Source of the DNA: Cryptomeria japonica
Taxonomy: Eukaryota; Streptophyta; Pinopsida; Cupressales; Cupressaceae
Length of the DNA stretch: 64,000 nt
Direction: 5' to 3'
Assembly (NCBI RefSeq): GCF_030272615.1
Contig: NC_081411.1
Location: 39,359,140 to 39,423,139, forward strand
The notes beneath the pieces are model-generated. The model was not told the origin of the DNA, did no database searches, and was given only the letters and a program-made list of their open reading frames with translations. Positions 48,611-62,402 of the stretch are shown here, piece after piece. The position numbers and the translations under genes are program-made. Each line of letters opens with the position of its first letter. Positions within the stretch are counted from its first letter, which is position 1.

Positions 48611-49349
48611 CCAGATTTTCTGCACAGTCAACCTAGTTTAGGGCGCGACAACCATTTTGATGGTCATATGACCGTCAAATTTAGCACAGTGTTTTGTTGA
48701 CATTAGCATTTTTTGGAAATTTTTAGACCCCTCTCCGTTGAGTAGTTTGAATTTTTGGGTCAACTTTGGAGGCCCATAACTTGCTCAATGTTGCTCCTTT
48801 TTGGGTGCAATTTTTATTTATTTGGGCTAATTTTTCATGCTCTTCGCAGTGGTGTGGTTATTTTTGATTTTGGTGCACATGTTTTTTGGAATTTTCAAAT
48901 TCTCACAGCTATACCTATCCAATTCTCAATTCTGCAACTTCAAAGGCTTCAGTTGAGCTCATACGACCTCCTTTTCAGGTGTCGTTTTTTTGAAAGTGTA
49001 TATTTTTTTGTCTATTGTCATAATCTATGATCAATTTTTAGAGATTTTGAGTGGAAATTGTACTTTTAGATATTGGTCTTATTTGGCCTATTTGGTACTT
49101 GTAAATTGCTTGGACCTTAGTTTAGATCTCTTGCATTATTATTTTGAGTCTCTTTTGGCCTTATTTAGATATTTGTAAAATTGAAATCAGAAGTTCACTT
49201 TGCCATTTTTTGCAAGTGGCCCATTCTACATGCACTAAGTATAAGGTGCCAAATCATCACTTTTGGGGCGGTTCTTTGATTGAGTGAATTTGGGGGGGAG
49301 TGTCTTGTGTTATTGTGCCTCTCTTTCCTTGTGTTATTTGATTTTTGCA

Positions 49350-52300
49350 GCAATGAGTCCTCATAAATTTCCACCTTTAACTCCACATAATTATGCATCA
49401 TGGAAAATTAAAGTATGGAGCAAATTAATGGAAAAAGGTCTCACGCATTACATAGATGGAACAATAGAAGCACCACTTGATCCTCAGGTTGATCCTAATG
49501 CTCAGTTAGAATGGCTCACTAAGAATTGCATGGCTCTTGGAACTTTGCGTAAGTATGTGTTAGATGACCTCATCTTTCATATTGAGAAGTGTACTACAAT
49601 TAAAGATGCTTGGGATATGTTTCAGAAATTGTATGGTCAAATTAATGGAAAAAGGTCTCACACATTACATAGATGGAAGAATATCATCACCACTTGATCC
49701 TTAGGCTGATCCTAATGCTCAGTTAGAATGAATCACTAAGAATTGCATGGCTCTTGGAACTTTGCGTAAGTATGTATCAGATGACTGTTGGCAATATAAC
49801 AAGGATATTGAGAAGGTTGTTGATGATTATGGACATAACTGATTAAAGATGTTTTACTATCTTGATATTATTATTTTGTCATTGATGTCAAGAAATTGAT
49901 TTTCTAATTCAGTATGATGTTGCCATATCTTAAGAAATATGATATGAAGATTATAAAGAAGTCGGTAAAGACACAGGAAAGAATATGATGAATATAGGGA
50001 TAAGTTATTCAATGGGCAACTCTACTAAGTCAGACAATGATGAGATCTTGATGTTTTAGATTGTTTTAACATCATACATATGTTGTAAAATGTAAAGGTT
50101 AATACTACACTATGTTATCAGGCAAAGAACCTAGTCGGTAAACCCTAAGGAACCTAGTCGATAAACCCTAAGGTTATCGCAATCGGTTAATAAAGACAGA
50201 ATGTCTACCGAGTAAACTTTAGTATTCACCAAGTTGTAACTGAGCTTTAACAGAATGCATTAAATGCTCAGTTAGAATGGCTCACTAAGAATTGCATGGC
50301 TCTTGGAACTTTGCGTAAGTATGTATTAGATGACCTCATCTTTCATATTGAGAAGTGTACTACAATTAAAGATGCTTGGGATATGTTTCAGAAATTGTAT
50401 GGTCAAATTAATGGAAAAAAGTCTCACACATTACATAGATGGAAGAATAGCATCACCACTTGATCCTAAGGCTGATCCTAATGCTCAGTTAGAATGGATC
50501 ACTAAGAATTGCATGGCTCTTGGAACTTTGCGTAAGTATGTATCAGATGACCTCATCTTTCATATTGAGAAGTGTACTACAATTAAAGATGCTTGGGATA
50601 TGTTTTAGAAATTGTATGGTCAAGTTGATAAAATCAAAGGTTACAAGATTGACAATGAGCTCACCAACTTGGATCCCAAGAGTTTTGATACAATCCAAGA
50701 TTATGTCACCAAAGCAAATGAGCTATGAGCAAAGCTTAAGGATTGTGGAATTGACAAAAAGGATGCTTAGTTGATATTCAACTTATTGGACAAGCTTGCA
50801 CCAGAATATGCAGCATTTGTGTTTAGCTTCCAAACTCATTGTTTGATAGTAGGGAGTTCCTATGTTATGCCTTCATTTGATGCTTTCACAAAAATGTTGA
50901 TATTGGAACAATCTAAGTTGTTGAACACGGGGCTTCAAGTCTTCAAAGTCCAAGTCTTTGGTGGGTAATCAAGGGAATCAAGGAGGTCAAGGCAAAGATT
51001 CCAACAAGAAGGAGAAGCAATCTAAGTCAAAGCCACAGTTCAGGAAAAAGGACAATCATCCTCTCCATCACAAGGAGATTTTTCATCCTCTTCCAAGAAG
51101 GGGACTCCACCTAAGAAGGATAAACCAACTTGTGCATATTGTAAAAAGTATGGTCATGATGAGAATCGATGCCACACCAAGCAAGTTGATGAGTTAACAA
51201 ATCTTCTTAAGAAAAAGAACATCAACTTGCCATCCACCTACACAAAGAAGGATTCATCTCCTTCCTCTTCCTCACAGTCTAAGGGAAAAGGGCAAGCATT
51301 TGTGGCTACAATAGGTTCTTCACAGTAGTGGATACTTGACTCGGGCGTTTCATATCACATGGGTTCTACAAAGGAGTAGTTTTCTTCATTGGAGCCATCT
51401 AAGGTACCTCACATTTACATAGGTGATGATACACAAGTTGAGGTTGAAGGGAAAGGTTCAGTTGACATGGATGATAGAACATTTGAGAATGTTCTTTATG
51501 TTCCTAACTTTTCTACCAACCTTCTCTCTATCTACCAAATCACTCACTATGGGAATGGGAAAAAGGTTGAGTTTACACCTGATTTAATTGTGGTAAAGGA
51601 ACTTGATGATGATGCCTTGGTAGAAGTGGAACAAGTCAATGACAACTCAAGGCTTTATTCATTCTCCCATTTTGTGTCAAGTTCTCCTTCGAGTGCCTTG
51701 CTTACTCATTCAAATTTAGAAAGTAAGCTATGACATGAGTGGTTTGGTCAGCTGAACTACCGCTATCTTCAATAGCGAGCAACATGAAAGACATGTTCAC
51801 AGGTCTACATTGAATCAATTTTTCAGAGGGTGTATATTCAGGTTGTTCCATGGGAGATAATCCCGAGGAGAAGTTTGATAAGGGGAAAGCTTGGAGAGCT
51901 TTGGAAGTTCTTCAACTTGTTCACAATGATGTAGTAGGTCCATTTCCAGTAGCTTCATTTAGCAAGGCCCGCTATGTTCTCACCTTCATTGATGACTACT
52001 CTCGCTTCACTTGGGTCTACTTTCTCAGTCATAAGTGTGAAGTATTTGAGAGATTTCAAGACTTCAAGACTCATGTGGAGAAGCAATTTGGGAAAGTGCT
52101 CAAGATTGTTCATACAGATAATGGAAGGGAATATGTGAACAAGAGACTTGAGGATATTTGTACATTTGAGGGGATTCATCTTCAACATTCTGTAGCATAC
52201 ACTCAACAAAAGAATGGAGTTGCAGAGCGCAAGAATAGAACTCTCAAAGAAATGGCTAGCTGTATGATACATGCACGTTCTCTTGATCCCGCCTTTTGGG

Positions 52301-54290
52301 TAGAGGCTATCAGTTGTGCCACACACATCCAGAATCATGTTCCTCACAAAGCTTTGCAAGGTATTACTCCTTTTGAGGCTTGGGCTGGTAGGAAACCGAT
52401 CGTCAGACATTTCAGAGTCTTTGGGTGTCCAGCATGGGCTCGCATACCTCCGTAGAAACGCAGCCTGCATTGGAACCTCAAAGCAGGCCTTGCATATTTG
52501 TTGGATATCCTGAGGGTGTTAAGGCATATAGATTGATGGATACTGAGACACATGAGGTGTTCATTAAGAGGAGTGTTCATTTTGAGGAAAGCTCTCCTAG
52601 CTTAGCCTCTCTACCTCCTCCACCTTCCTCCATTGTGGATAGTGATGCTAGTGATTCAGATAATGATACTCCTTCAACTCTGACTCACAAGGTTACATCT
52701 CCGTAGAGTCCACTTGTAGTTGAGGAGTTTTGTTCTCCACCTCCACCTAGACCTTGTTGGGCTTGATGGACACTTGACTCCATCGGTTCTCTTGTTGGGG
52801 ACCCTTCAGATACACTAAGAACTCAATCACAACATCAGGATCTTCCACATACATTCATTGCTACCACTTCTGATCCACATACATTTTAGGAAGCATTAGG
52901 GGTTCCTGAGTGGGACCAAGCTATGGAGGAAGAGTATAGTTCCTTGATGAGGAACAACACATGGGATTTAGTCCATCTCCCTAAGGGGAGAAATATGGTT
53001 CGATGTAAGTGGATCTATTGAACCAAGTTTGCAGTGGATGGTAGTTTGGATAATTATAAGGCTTGGCTTGTTGCGAAAGGTTTCTCTCAAGTTCCAGGTG
53101 TTGATTATACTGAGATCTTTGCACCCATAGCCAAGATGGACTCCATTCGCTTGACACTTTTTATTGCTGTAGCTCATGGCTGGGTTGTACATCAAATGGA
53201 TGTGAAGAGTGCTTTTCTTCATGGGGATCTTGATGAGGAGATTTATATGGAGCAGCCACAGGGTTTCATCCAAGATACTTCCTTGCTTTCCAGACTAAGG
53301 AAATTTCTCTATGGCCTTAAGCAGGCCCCAAGGGCTTGGTACACCAAGATGGATTCCTTTCTTCTCTCAGCAGGGTTCAATAGGTGTCATTCCAATCGGA
53401 ATGTCTATAATTTGCGACAGGATGACTCACACTTGATACTTGTGCTCTATGTTGATGATTTGATCATTATAGAGAGCACCACATCTATCATTAGCAATGT
53501 CAAATCTGCTTTGCACGACTGATTTGCTATGACTAACTTGGTTCTTTTGCGCTACTTTCTCGGGATAGAGATTTCATAGTCACCTTCTAGGATTACACTA
53601 TCGTAGCCCAAGTATGCTCTTGATCTACTTGCACAGTTTCATATGGCTGATTGTAAGCCTGCACCAATTCCCTTTCTTTCAGGATTCAAACTTAAGGCTC
53701 AGTGTTCTTCTCCACTAGTTGATACCACATTGTATTGTCAGCTTGTGGGTAATCTCATCTACTTGAATCATAAACACCCTTAAATTTCATTTGCAGTTGG
53801 CATGGTTTCCCGCTTCATGTAGGAAACACATGAGCTTCATTGGAAAGCCACCAAACTCATCCTACATTACATGCAGGGTACACATCACTATGAGATTCAC
53901 TATGGCACAAGCATAGGACGTTGCTAGGTTGGTTACACAGACTCTGATTGGGCTAGCGATCTTCATGATCGTAAGTCTACCTCAGGTTATAGTTTTTACC
54001 TTGGTTTGGGCCCCATTTGTTGGCATAGAAAGAAGCAGTATGATATTGCTCTCTCTTCGACTGAGGTTGAGTATCAAGGAGTTGTTAATGCAGTGACTGA
54101 GATTATTTGGCTTCAACAAATTCTCATAGAGTCTGGGTTCACCACTCCACAACCGACAGTTCTACATTATGACAATCATAGTGCTATTGCAATCTCGAAG
54201 AACCTGGTCCAGCACCACCAGACCAAACACATCGAGATCTATATGCATTATATTCGAGAGATGATTCAGGATCAGGTCATTGATTTATAG
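49350..54290 (+). pseudogene. copia gag-pol remnant
   Basis: Gag start (LTPHNYASWKIKVWSKLMEK, about 49380), repeated gag segment (49428-50620), CCHC-like knuckle (CAYCKKYGHDENRC, about 51135), protease region (about 51330), pre-integrase region (about 51730), integrase core (VHNDVVGPFP about 51920; HTDNGREY about 52110), RT (KWIY about 53010; [15 protein letters not shown] about 53200; YVDDLII about 53450) and RNase H (ADIF and LSSTEVEYQ blocks, about 53940-54330). Domain order is copia. Many breaks. Confidence 0.85.
49428..50620 (+). repeat. tandem gag segment, about four copies, with an insertion
   Basis: A unit of about 219 bp starting ATGGAAAAAGGTCTCAC and running to TGTATGGTCAAATTA occurs about four times in near-identical form. 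Between the second and third copies lies a foreign segment (49788-50264) starting TGTTGGCAATATAACA and containing a repeated CCTAGTCGGTAAACCCTAAGG-like block. The flanks of that segment do not form a simple target duplication. Confidence 0.85.
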
Positions 54291-54679
54291 TATTGTCCTA
54301 CATTGGAGTAGGTTGCTGACATATTTACAAAACCTTTCACCGAGAGTAAGTTCCAGTAGTTACGAGCTCTCTTGGGGGTGCGGGATGTCTCATTAAGGGG
54401 GGTCAGCTAACTTCTCCTTCCTCTCTTGTGGGAAGGACTTTTTCATCTTTGAGGTTTTGTCCTTCTTCTTTGAGAGCCTTTTGTACATTCATCTCTCTTT
54501 TGGGGGGGAGTTTTTTCCCATTGGGTTTTCTCCCTTTCTCCGTTTGTGAGAGATTGCATTGCATAGTTTTGCTTGCATTTGCATATTGTACATAGGTACC
54601 TATCATGGCCTTGTAGTCGGGACCCATTTTGCATTGTTGACTTGAGTTTTCATTCCCCTAAGTTGCACTTAAAGGGGGG

Positions 54680-55129
54680 TCTTGGTGTAAATAAATTTTT
54701 ATTATGGATATTATAACAATTTACTTAAGTTAACTTAGGATAATGCATCTCTTCGTAGTTTGCATTTGAGACACTTGGGGAAGTGTTCACATAGGGATAT
54801 AGCTTGTAGGAGAAATTCCACCTTTTGTGGTCTTATTTTGTTGTTACACTCCACATTCGGTGGGTCATCCACCTCTTGTGGAATATTATATTATTTTTCC
54901 TACCTACCCCTAGTATTTCTTACCTATCCTTGTTTCTCATTGAGCCACATGTCATGATCGTGTGCTCGTACATCCATATGGCCTTGCCTATATAAGCAGG
55001 CCCATATTCATTATATTGGTTAATCCAGTTGATCATTTGCATATTGATGAGAATACAGTTTGTTCTTGTCATTCTTTTGTCTCTCTTTTATACTTTTCAT
55101 TGAGAACTTGATCTTGGCAAAATCTCACA
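54680..55129 (+). repeat. 3' LTR of copia element
   Basis: Follows the purine tract AAAGGGGGG and matches 47224-47674 with about 30 substitutions and a one-base length difference. Confidence 0.9.
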
Positions 55130-55134
55130 AGGAT

Positions 55135-56690
55135 AAAGCCTATCATAATAAATAGATAATGGATGAGATCATGAAATAATAAATGAGATCATAAGTAAAA
55201 TATAAGAGTATTAGTAGTAGCTATGACTCCTATCATAAGAGAATGGATGTGATAAGTTTGTAAATTAGTGGATCCTTTGCTTTCACAAGTATCCAAGATG
55301 TGAAGTTTTTTTGATAGAGCTTAACTTTGTGACAGAAGACATGAGAAGAGAGTGAAAAAAGTGGCAAGAACAAGTGAAAGTGAGAAACAAAAATAGGGTT
55401 TTATATTTGGAATAGCTTGGAGGATCCATTAATAGTGTACTTAGTCATTGTGACATGCATCATTAGAAAATGAATGAAATATTCTCATTTGAATCTCAAA
55501 CATTATTAGGACATTAGTTTGTCACTCTTCCAACTAACCAAATTATCCTAAAAATCAAACCATGAGATATTAACACTTTGTCTTTACTACCTATGAGTTC
55601 AAAATCATGAAATCCTAATAATAGGTTTTGTCATAAATCCATGGGGCACAATGCATAGTTTCTTTTTTTGGGCAAAGCGCGAATGCATAATGCATACTTT
55701 GGGGCACAATGCATAATTGTAAATTGGCACATGGTGCAATTTGTGAAAATACATTTTTCCCCTAATTCTATGAGTCAATTGTTAGACAAATTAGCTACAC
55801 TAAAGTTGTTTAAAATATATATTAATTATTGAAAATATATTAATTACACATTTATTACATATATTATGTTGAGGTCGACTAGGAAGATCTAGATAATGCT
55901 CCTAGTGCTTGAACCCAACAAAAATCTATAGTGTCTAACATGAAATATAAGGTCTACAAAATCCAAAACGTGCCAATTTCCAAAACTAGATGAAACAACC
56001 ATGGTTAGAAGAATTCTTAAAAAAATGTCAGTGATTTGAAAGAAAAATCTAATGATGGGATGAGTATATGTCTACTCATCTATTTTTGAGGAGTGCAATA
56101 ATAGGAAGGCAGGGGACATTAAGTCAACTTTGTTGTGGAAAATGGGCAAAACGATCATTATATACTGCAATAGTGGGCCCCTTAGGGGCCATTTCCACTA
56201 TTCATAATGAATACATTTATTGATAATTCTATAGTCTTAGGAAAGATGCCTCATAAATGAGATTTTTGGCTACCATGTCTAGAGGAGCTTTGGTCCACAG
56301 TGGAGAGTGGTTAGCCACTTGACAAGGCACATGATTATTTTCAACTGTATCTTTATTTAGTATCTATCTTAGTGTAGAAGAAATCACATTGTGTAGGCAT
56401 CCAAGTAGGACATCAATACATGAGTATCAAACTAGCATTTACCCCACATAGTGTCATTCATGGGGCATGTTGTTATCCCTTGGACATGTTGGTGCCCCAT
56501 GAGCATACTTACATCCAAGGTTTGTCCAAGTGTCCATGCAATTAGAAAGATAAGATTTATCTTAAGAATGAGAATTTAGAGGAAAAACACTTAGACGTGT
56601 GTCAGCCCAATTTTTGAATTGAACAAATTTTAAACCTTTGTGACAAATTCCTCAAATTGATAACCTCTTGACAAAGAAAGAATTGAAAAT
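55135..56690. other. intergenic stretch, no gene identified
   Basis: AT-rich DNA between two copia elements. The word GGGGCACAATGCATA recurs near 55640 and 55695 as a short local repeat. No coding relic is recognised. Confidence 0.6.
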
Positions 56691-56808
56691 TGTTAGTGTA
56701 CTTCATATTCGACCTAGGCGTCCAAATGTCTCAAATTGATAACCTCTTGACAAAGAAAGAATTGAAAATTGTTAGTGTACTTCATATTCCACCTAGACGT
56801 CCACATAG
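56651..56808. repeat. 79-bp tandem duplication across the left edge of a copia LTR
   Basis: CTCAAATTGATAACCTCTTG starts at 56651 and again at 56730. Each unit holds about 40 bases of flank followed by about 40 bases of LTR start (TGTTAGTGTACTTCATATTC). The duplication therefore happened after the element landed, and the true LTR start is the second copy (56770). Confidence 0.9.
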
Positions 56809-57030
56809 GCTTTTAAGCCTAGCTAGGTAACTTGACACATCTTCTTATGAGGTGTCCAAGTTGTTTATGAGGTTGTGAGTGGTGTCAAATATCCTTCAAC
56901 ATATGTCCCTTATTTCTTGAGCAGTTTTGCACTTAGACCTATGTGTACACAACTCATTTGCATTATTCAGTGTGACATTTCCATTACCTTTTGTACTTCC
57001 ATTTTAGCTCTTTGTTTCCTGGCTTTTTCA
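56770..57030 (+). repeat. 5' LTR of copia element
   Basis: Starts TGTTAGTGTACTTC, contains the inverted pair AGGCTTTTAAGCCT near its start, and ends CTGGCTTTTTCA beside the primer site. Confidence 0.85.
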
Positions 57031-57099
57031 TGGTATCAGATCATCTAGATGTTGTTTGCAGGTCGCTGGATATTGTTTTGAAATTTCCTGGCCATTGGC

Positions 57100-57830
57100 C
57101 GAATTGAACATTCGTAGTGAAATTTGCAATCGCTAAAGAAGGCGTGCTCCTTCTGTTGTCGGCGCCTCCTGCGTACAGACGGCATTGACGGCATTACCTT
57201 TTCCATAGAAAGGTCGAGTCGACCTGTGATCTCACGAATCGACTTGTGGCCTTTCCCTCCGATGTCTCCTGTGACATTATTCGCACCCCTGTTGCACTTA
57301 CAAATCCGTTTGTGCTCCAAAGTTGCTGTTTTGCGAATTGCAGGAGAAGCATCTAGTGCCGTGGCAGGGGGGAGTTCGCTGTTCCATTGTGCATGGTGAG
57401 AAAATAGTCGCCACAGGAGGTTGAAGTGTGAGTCAAACACCGTGTTTGTCATCGCCTTAGGGGTCGGAGTACAGCAAGCGCTAGCTAGGTTGGACGTGGG
57501 GTAATTGGCCCTACCAGCGCGCCATTTGGTGTGTGAACTGCAGCGTTGACCTACACCCTCGAACCTTCGCATTTTTCTGCGGATCAGGCCAGATCCTGCA
57601 TATTGGATCTGCAGCAGTCAACACGCACTGGACCTGCTCCTCCTTGTTTAGCCACAACTCCCAGCCAGCGCCCTTGGTGGTTGTAGTCTATGGCGACAGG
57701 GTGGAAGTGAATTACGACGGTGAGGGCGCAGAAGGTATTTTTGGCATAGCAGCGCCCCATTGGGCCAGGTCATTTGGCCAGCTCGTGCACATTCGATCCG
57801 GAGCAGTAGCCATGCATTGGACTAGCTCCT
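57100..57830 (+). other. GC-rich block inside the second copia leader
   Basis: A 700-base stretch much richer in G and C than its surroundings, located between primer site and gag exactly as in the element at 47224. Frames on both strands are Arg/Pro/Ser-rich with no known domain. A T-rich run follows near 57880. Confidence 0.75.
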
Positions 57831-58179
57831 GCTTTAAAAATCCTCTCTTTTTATAATGTTTTTTTTATTTTCTCTCAATTTTTTTTTTTTTTTTAGAAAA
57901 TATTAAAGTGTGTTGTGAAGAAACTTGTTTTTTCACCACCTCTCCAAAAAGCATAGTCACGCACTGAAACTATAAAGGGACATTTTTTATGTTTTTCTTT
58001 GGAGTGGCTACATTGCACCAATTTCTGTAAGTGCCATATTAAGAGGGAGAAAATACATAATCAAATTAGGTGTTATGTGCATTATTTTGCCATTTCGTAT
58101 GTTGTGGTATTTCTTTCATTTCACTCTTTCTTATATATCATCTTTCTTTTCTGCATTTTACAAAAGCAATTATCTAAGT

Positions 58180-61100
58180 CAAAGCAATGTGGAGTCTAAT
58201 GTAACCATTCTACCCTTAACTCCTTTTAATTATTATGATTGGAAGTTGAAAGTAATTCTTGTACTTAAAAACAAAGGATTCTATAGGGTAACAATGGAAA
58301 TAGAAAAAGAACCTATTGCAGCTAAAGACAAAGAAAAGTATTTCAATAAGTGTGACCAAGCATTTGGTTTCTTGTGTATAAATCTATCTCCTGAATTAGT
58401 ATTTCACGTCGAGAACATGAAAACACCCAACGAAGTTTGGGAAGCTCTTAGAAATCTATCTGAGACAATTGATGAACTTAGGAGACATGAGTTGGAAAAT
58501 CAACTCTTAGATCTAAGTCCTAAAGATTTTACTATTCTAGAGGATTTTTTCACTAAATTCAAATCTCTAAAGTTGCAATTAATTAAAATATTATGGAATT
58601 GACAAGAAAGAGGATCAATTAGTCCTTTCTATACTTTCCAAATTAGCTCCTGAATATTCAGTCTTTATGTCTACTTTATATTCTACAAAAAAAGCTCTTG
58701 GAGCCTCTTGGTCTATATCCTCACTTGATAACTTTATTGTTAATCTTACAAGGGAGCAAGAAAATTTAATTCAAATGGACACTTTGAAGGCTTCTAAACC
58801 TCAAGCCCTAGTTGCAAAAAATGAGAAGCCATCAAGTTCAAAAGGAAAGAAGAAGAAAGCAAAAAAAGGGCAAAAAGTGGAAGAAAGAAGATAAAATTGA
58901 TAACTTTAAGAAGGGTAACTTTTCTCATAGTAAACCAACGAAGGAGAAAGTTAAATGTGCCTTTTCTAACAAGAATGGACATGATGAGCATCAATGCTTA
59001 AAGAAACAACTCGAGCAGATTACACAAATGCTTAAGAAGAAGAATTCGGGGCTAGCTGATTCAAATAAGGCATCTTCATCAACTCAAGATAATTTAGAGG
59101 ACAAAGATAAATCTAAGGCAAGGCCTTAGTTGCTACAACATCTTCATCTCCATCATGGATTCTAGATTCCGGTGCTACACACCGTATAGGTTCTCAACAA
59201 GTTGTTTTTTCATCTTTAGAGAACTCTAATATGTCCTCAATTGCCTTAGGGGATGATACTCTAGCATTGGTCAAAAGGAAAGGATTGTAGAAGTTGAAGA
59301 TGAAGTGTTCCTTCACTCACCACTAATCTCCTTTCTGTGTATCAGATTACTTAACTAGGAAAGGGCATTAGAGTCAATTTCTCTCCAAATTTATTCGAGA
59401 TAAGAGATTTACAAAGCAACAAATTGGTAGCTATAGGGGAGGCTCAACATCAATCTAGATTGTATACCTTCTTCAACTTTACCAAATATTTTTCTACAAA
59501 GGCACTGCTAACTCATTCATATGAAGTTAGTAAATTATGGCATGAGCAATTTGGCCACCTTTACTACCACTATCTTGAACAACTATGTCAACACCAAATG
59601 GTTAAGGGTTTACATAAAGTTAAGTTTTCTAAAGGACTTTGTGAATGTTGTGCACTTGGCAAACATCTAGAAGAAAAATTTGATAAAGGAAAATCATGGA
59701 GGGCAAAACAAATCTTAGAACTTGTTCATAGTGATGTTTCAGGGGCTTTTCCCTATCCATCTTTTACAAAATCAAGATATGTTCTCACTTTAATTGATGA
59801 TCTTTCAAGATACACATGTGGGTCTACTTCCTTAAGAAAAATTCAGAAGTATTTGAGTCTTTTCAAGATTTCGAAGTTGTAGCTAAAAACCAATCAGGGA
59901 AAGTCATCAAAGTTCTTCGAATAGATAATGGAAGAGAATATGTCAACAACCCTTTTGAGAAATTTAGCATAATAGAGGGGATAGATTTGCAGCACACAGT
60001 TTCATATTCCTCTCAACAAAATGGTGTTGCTCAACGTAAAAAATAGATCTTTGAAAGAGACGACAAATTGTATGATTCATTCAAAGGGCCTCACACCATC
60101 ATACTGGGCTCAAGAAATCAATTATACATGTTACATTTAGAATAGGGTTCCTCATAAATCCTTGAAGGGCATCACTCCCTTTTAAGCTTGGAAAGGATGG
60201 AAACCTTCAATTGAGAATTTCAAAGTATTTGGGTCTGCAGCTATGGCACAAATTCCAAAAGAACAATGCAAGGCTATGGATTTACAATCCCAACCTTGCA
60301 TCTTTTTTAGATATCTAGATGATGTAAAAGGCTATCGCCTACTCCACCCTACCACACACAAGTTGTTCATTGAGAGAAGTGTTAAGTTTCAAGAAATACC
60401 TCTTGAAAATATACTTGACACTTCTTAACTTGACGTGGACTCCATAGATCTTGATTGCAGTATTGATGATTCAGATGATTCACAGTAGAATTCTATGGCA
60501 AAGTCTTCTTCTTCTTCCACTTCGTATAGTGACGATAGTGATGAGGAGTCATCTTCATCTAGTTTAGGTATTCCATTGGAGGTTGATATTTTTGCATCAC
60601 CCATACATTACACTCTACAGAGGGCAGATACTAGGGTACGAGATTTAGCCGATCCTAGTCATATACAGATAAATTTTCAGGGGGCCACAAGCCTTCTTTG
60701 CTTCAGTTTCTAATCCACAGACATTCAAAAAGGCATCAAACATATCAGAGTGGGATATTTCTATTAATGAGGAATATGATTCCATGATTAGAAACCACAC
60801 TTGGGATTTGACTTCACTTCCTAAGGGAAGGAAGTTAGTTCGATGTAGGTGGATATATCGAGCCAAATTTGTAGAAGATGGGTCAATTGATTAGTATAAA
60901 GCATGCTTTGTTGACAAAGGTTTTTCACAGGTTGAGAGAATTGACTATACAAATACCTTTGCACTAGTTGATAAGATGACTTTAATTACACTCACACTGG
61001 CTATAGTTGTGGCACATAGATGGGTTGTACATTAAATAGATCTGAAGAGTGCATTTCTTCATGGAGACCTTGAGGAGGAGATTTACATGGAACAACCAGT

Positions 61101-62150
61101 AGGGTTTTTTCAGGATTCATCTTTAGTTTGCAATCTAAGGAAATCTATCTATGGCCTCAAACGATGGATTCTTATCTTCTATCTTCAGGATATACTAGAT
61201 GCCATTCAGATCTTAATGTTTATCTTTTGTGGTAGGATGATTCACTTTTGATATTGGTACTTTATGTTGATGATCTTTTGATTACTGGGAGTACATCATC
61301 TGCCATTTCAATGGTGAAGTCAACACTTCACCACAGGTTCAACATGACAGACTTGGGTTTATTACACTACTTCCTTGGCATTGAGATTTCACAGTTAAAT
61401 TTAGGGATTAAACTTGCTCAACCCAACTACACTCTTGATTTACTTGCTAGGTTTTACATGACTACTTGTAGACCAACTCTGAGTCACTTCCTATATGGAG
61501 TCAAGCTTGAGACTTCTTGCACTTCACCTTTGGTTGATGCTACTTTGTATTGACACCTTGTTGGTAGTCTTATTTACTTGACTCATACTAGGCTAGATAT
61601 CTCATATGCAGTTGGCATGGTTTCCAGATTTATGCAGGATCTCATGAGTTGCATTGGAAAGCAGCTAAGAGGATCCTTCATTACCTTCATGACACACTTG
61701 GGTTTGGGATTCATTACAGAGTTGGCTCTTTAGTTGACTTCGTTGGTTTTACAGATCTAGATTGGGCTGGTGATACTGAGTATAGCAAGTCTAATTTAGG
61801 CTACAATTTTTCTCTTGGTTCAGGTCCTATCAATTGTTCTAGGAAGAAATAGAATTCTATTGCTATATCTTCCACAAAGGCAAAGTTCAGATGGATAGTT
61901 AATGAAGCTACTGAGGCCATATAGCTTCAAAGCATTCTTTCAGAGTTTAGTATTCCTTTCAGGCGACCTATAGTTATCTATTGTGATAATCAAGGTACTA
62001 TTCAGATATGTGGGAATCCAGTTCTGCATCAGTGAACCAAGCACATAGAGATTCATATGCATTACATTCAAGAGTTGATTCATGGACAAATCATTGACTT
62101 AGTTTTCTGCCAGTCTTCAAAGCAGGTTGCTTAAACATCTTCACCAAACC
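58180..62150 (+). pseudogene. copia gag-pol remnant
   Basis: Gag (LTPFNYYDWKLKVILVLKNK, about 58210), Lys-rich linker and CCHC-like knuckle (CAFSNKNGHDEHQC, about 58955), protease (WILDSGATHRIG, about 59155), pre-integrase region (LWHEQFGHLYYHYL, about 59540), integrase core (HSDVSGAFP about 59730; DNGREY about 59925), RT (YVDDLLITGS about 61265) and RNase H (DLDWAGD, about 61755). Order is copia. Broken in many places. Confidence 0.85.
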
Positions 62151-62402
62151 CTTTATTGAGAGAAAGTTCCTTCATCTACGAGCTCTTCTTGTCGTGCGAT
62201 CTACATCAGCAACAACATCATCCTTTGGAGGAGCTTTCTAGTCTTCTTCTCTTTTTCTCTCTTTTGGAGGATAGTTATTTCCCATAGGGTTTTCTATCTT
62301 ACTTTTCTTTTTGAGAGATTGCATTGTACACAAGTAGCTCACCAGGCTAGTAGTTGGGACCCATTTCTTATTGTACTCACCTAAGCTATGCTTAAGGGAT
62401 GG

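Larger units (their letters stand above)
47224..55129 (+). mobile_element. Ty1/copia retrotransposon with GC-rich leader, heavily broken
   Basis: 7.9 kb with both LTRs (47224-47674 and 54680-55129), a perfect tRNA-Met primer site TGGTATCAGAGCC (47675-47687), a purine tract (54671-54679), and flanking 5-mers AGCAT and AGGAT that are probably a decayed target duplication. The LTRs differ at about 30 of 450 positions (6-7 percent). The coding region carries more than ten breaks, a tandem amplification within gag and an inserted segment of about 480 bp (49788-50264). A fossil, in the same family group as the element at 56770. Confidence 0.9.
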
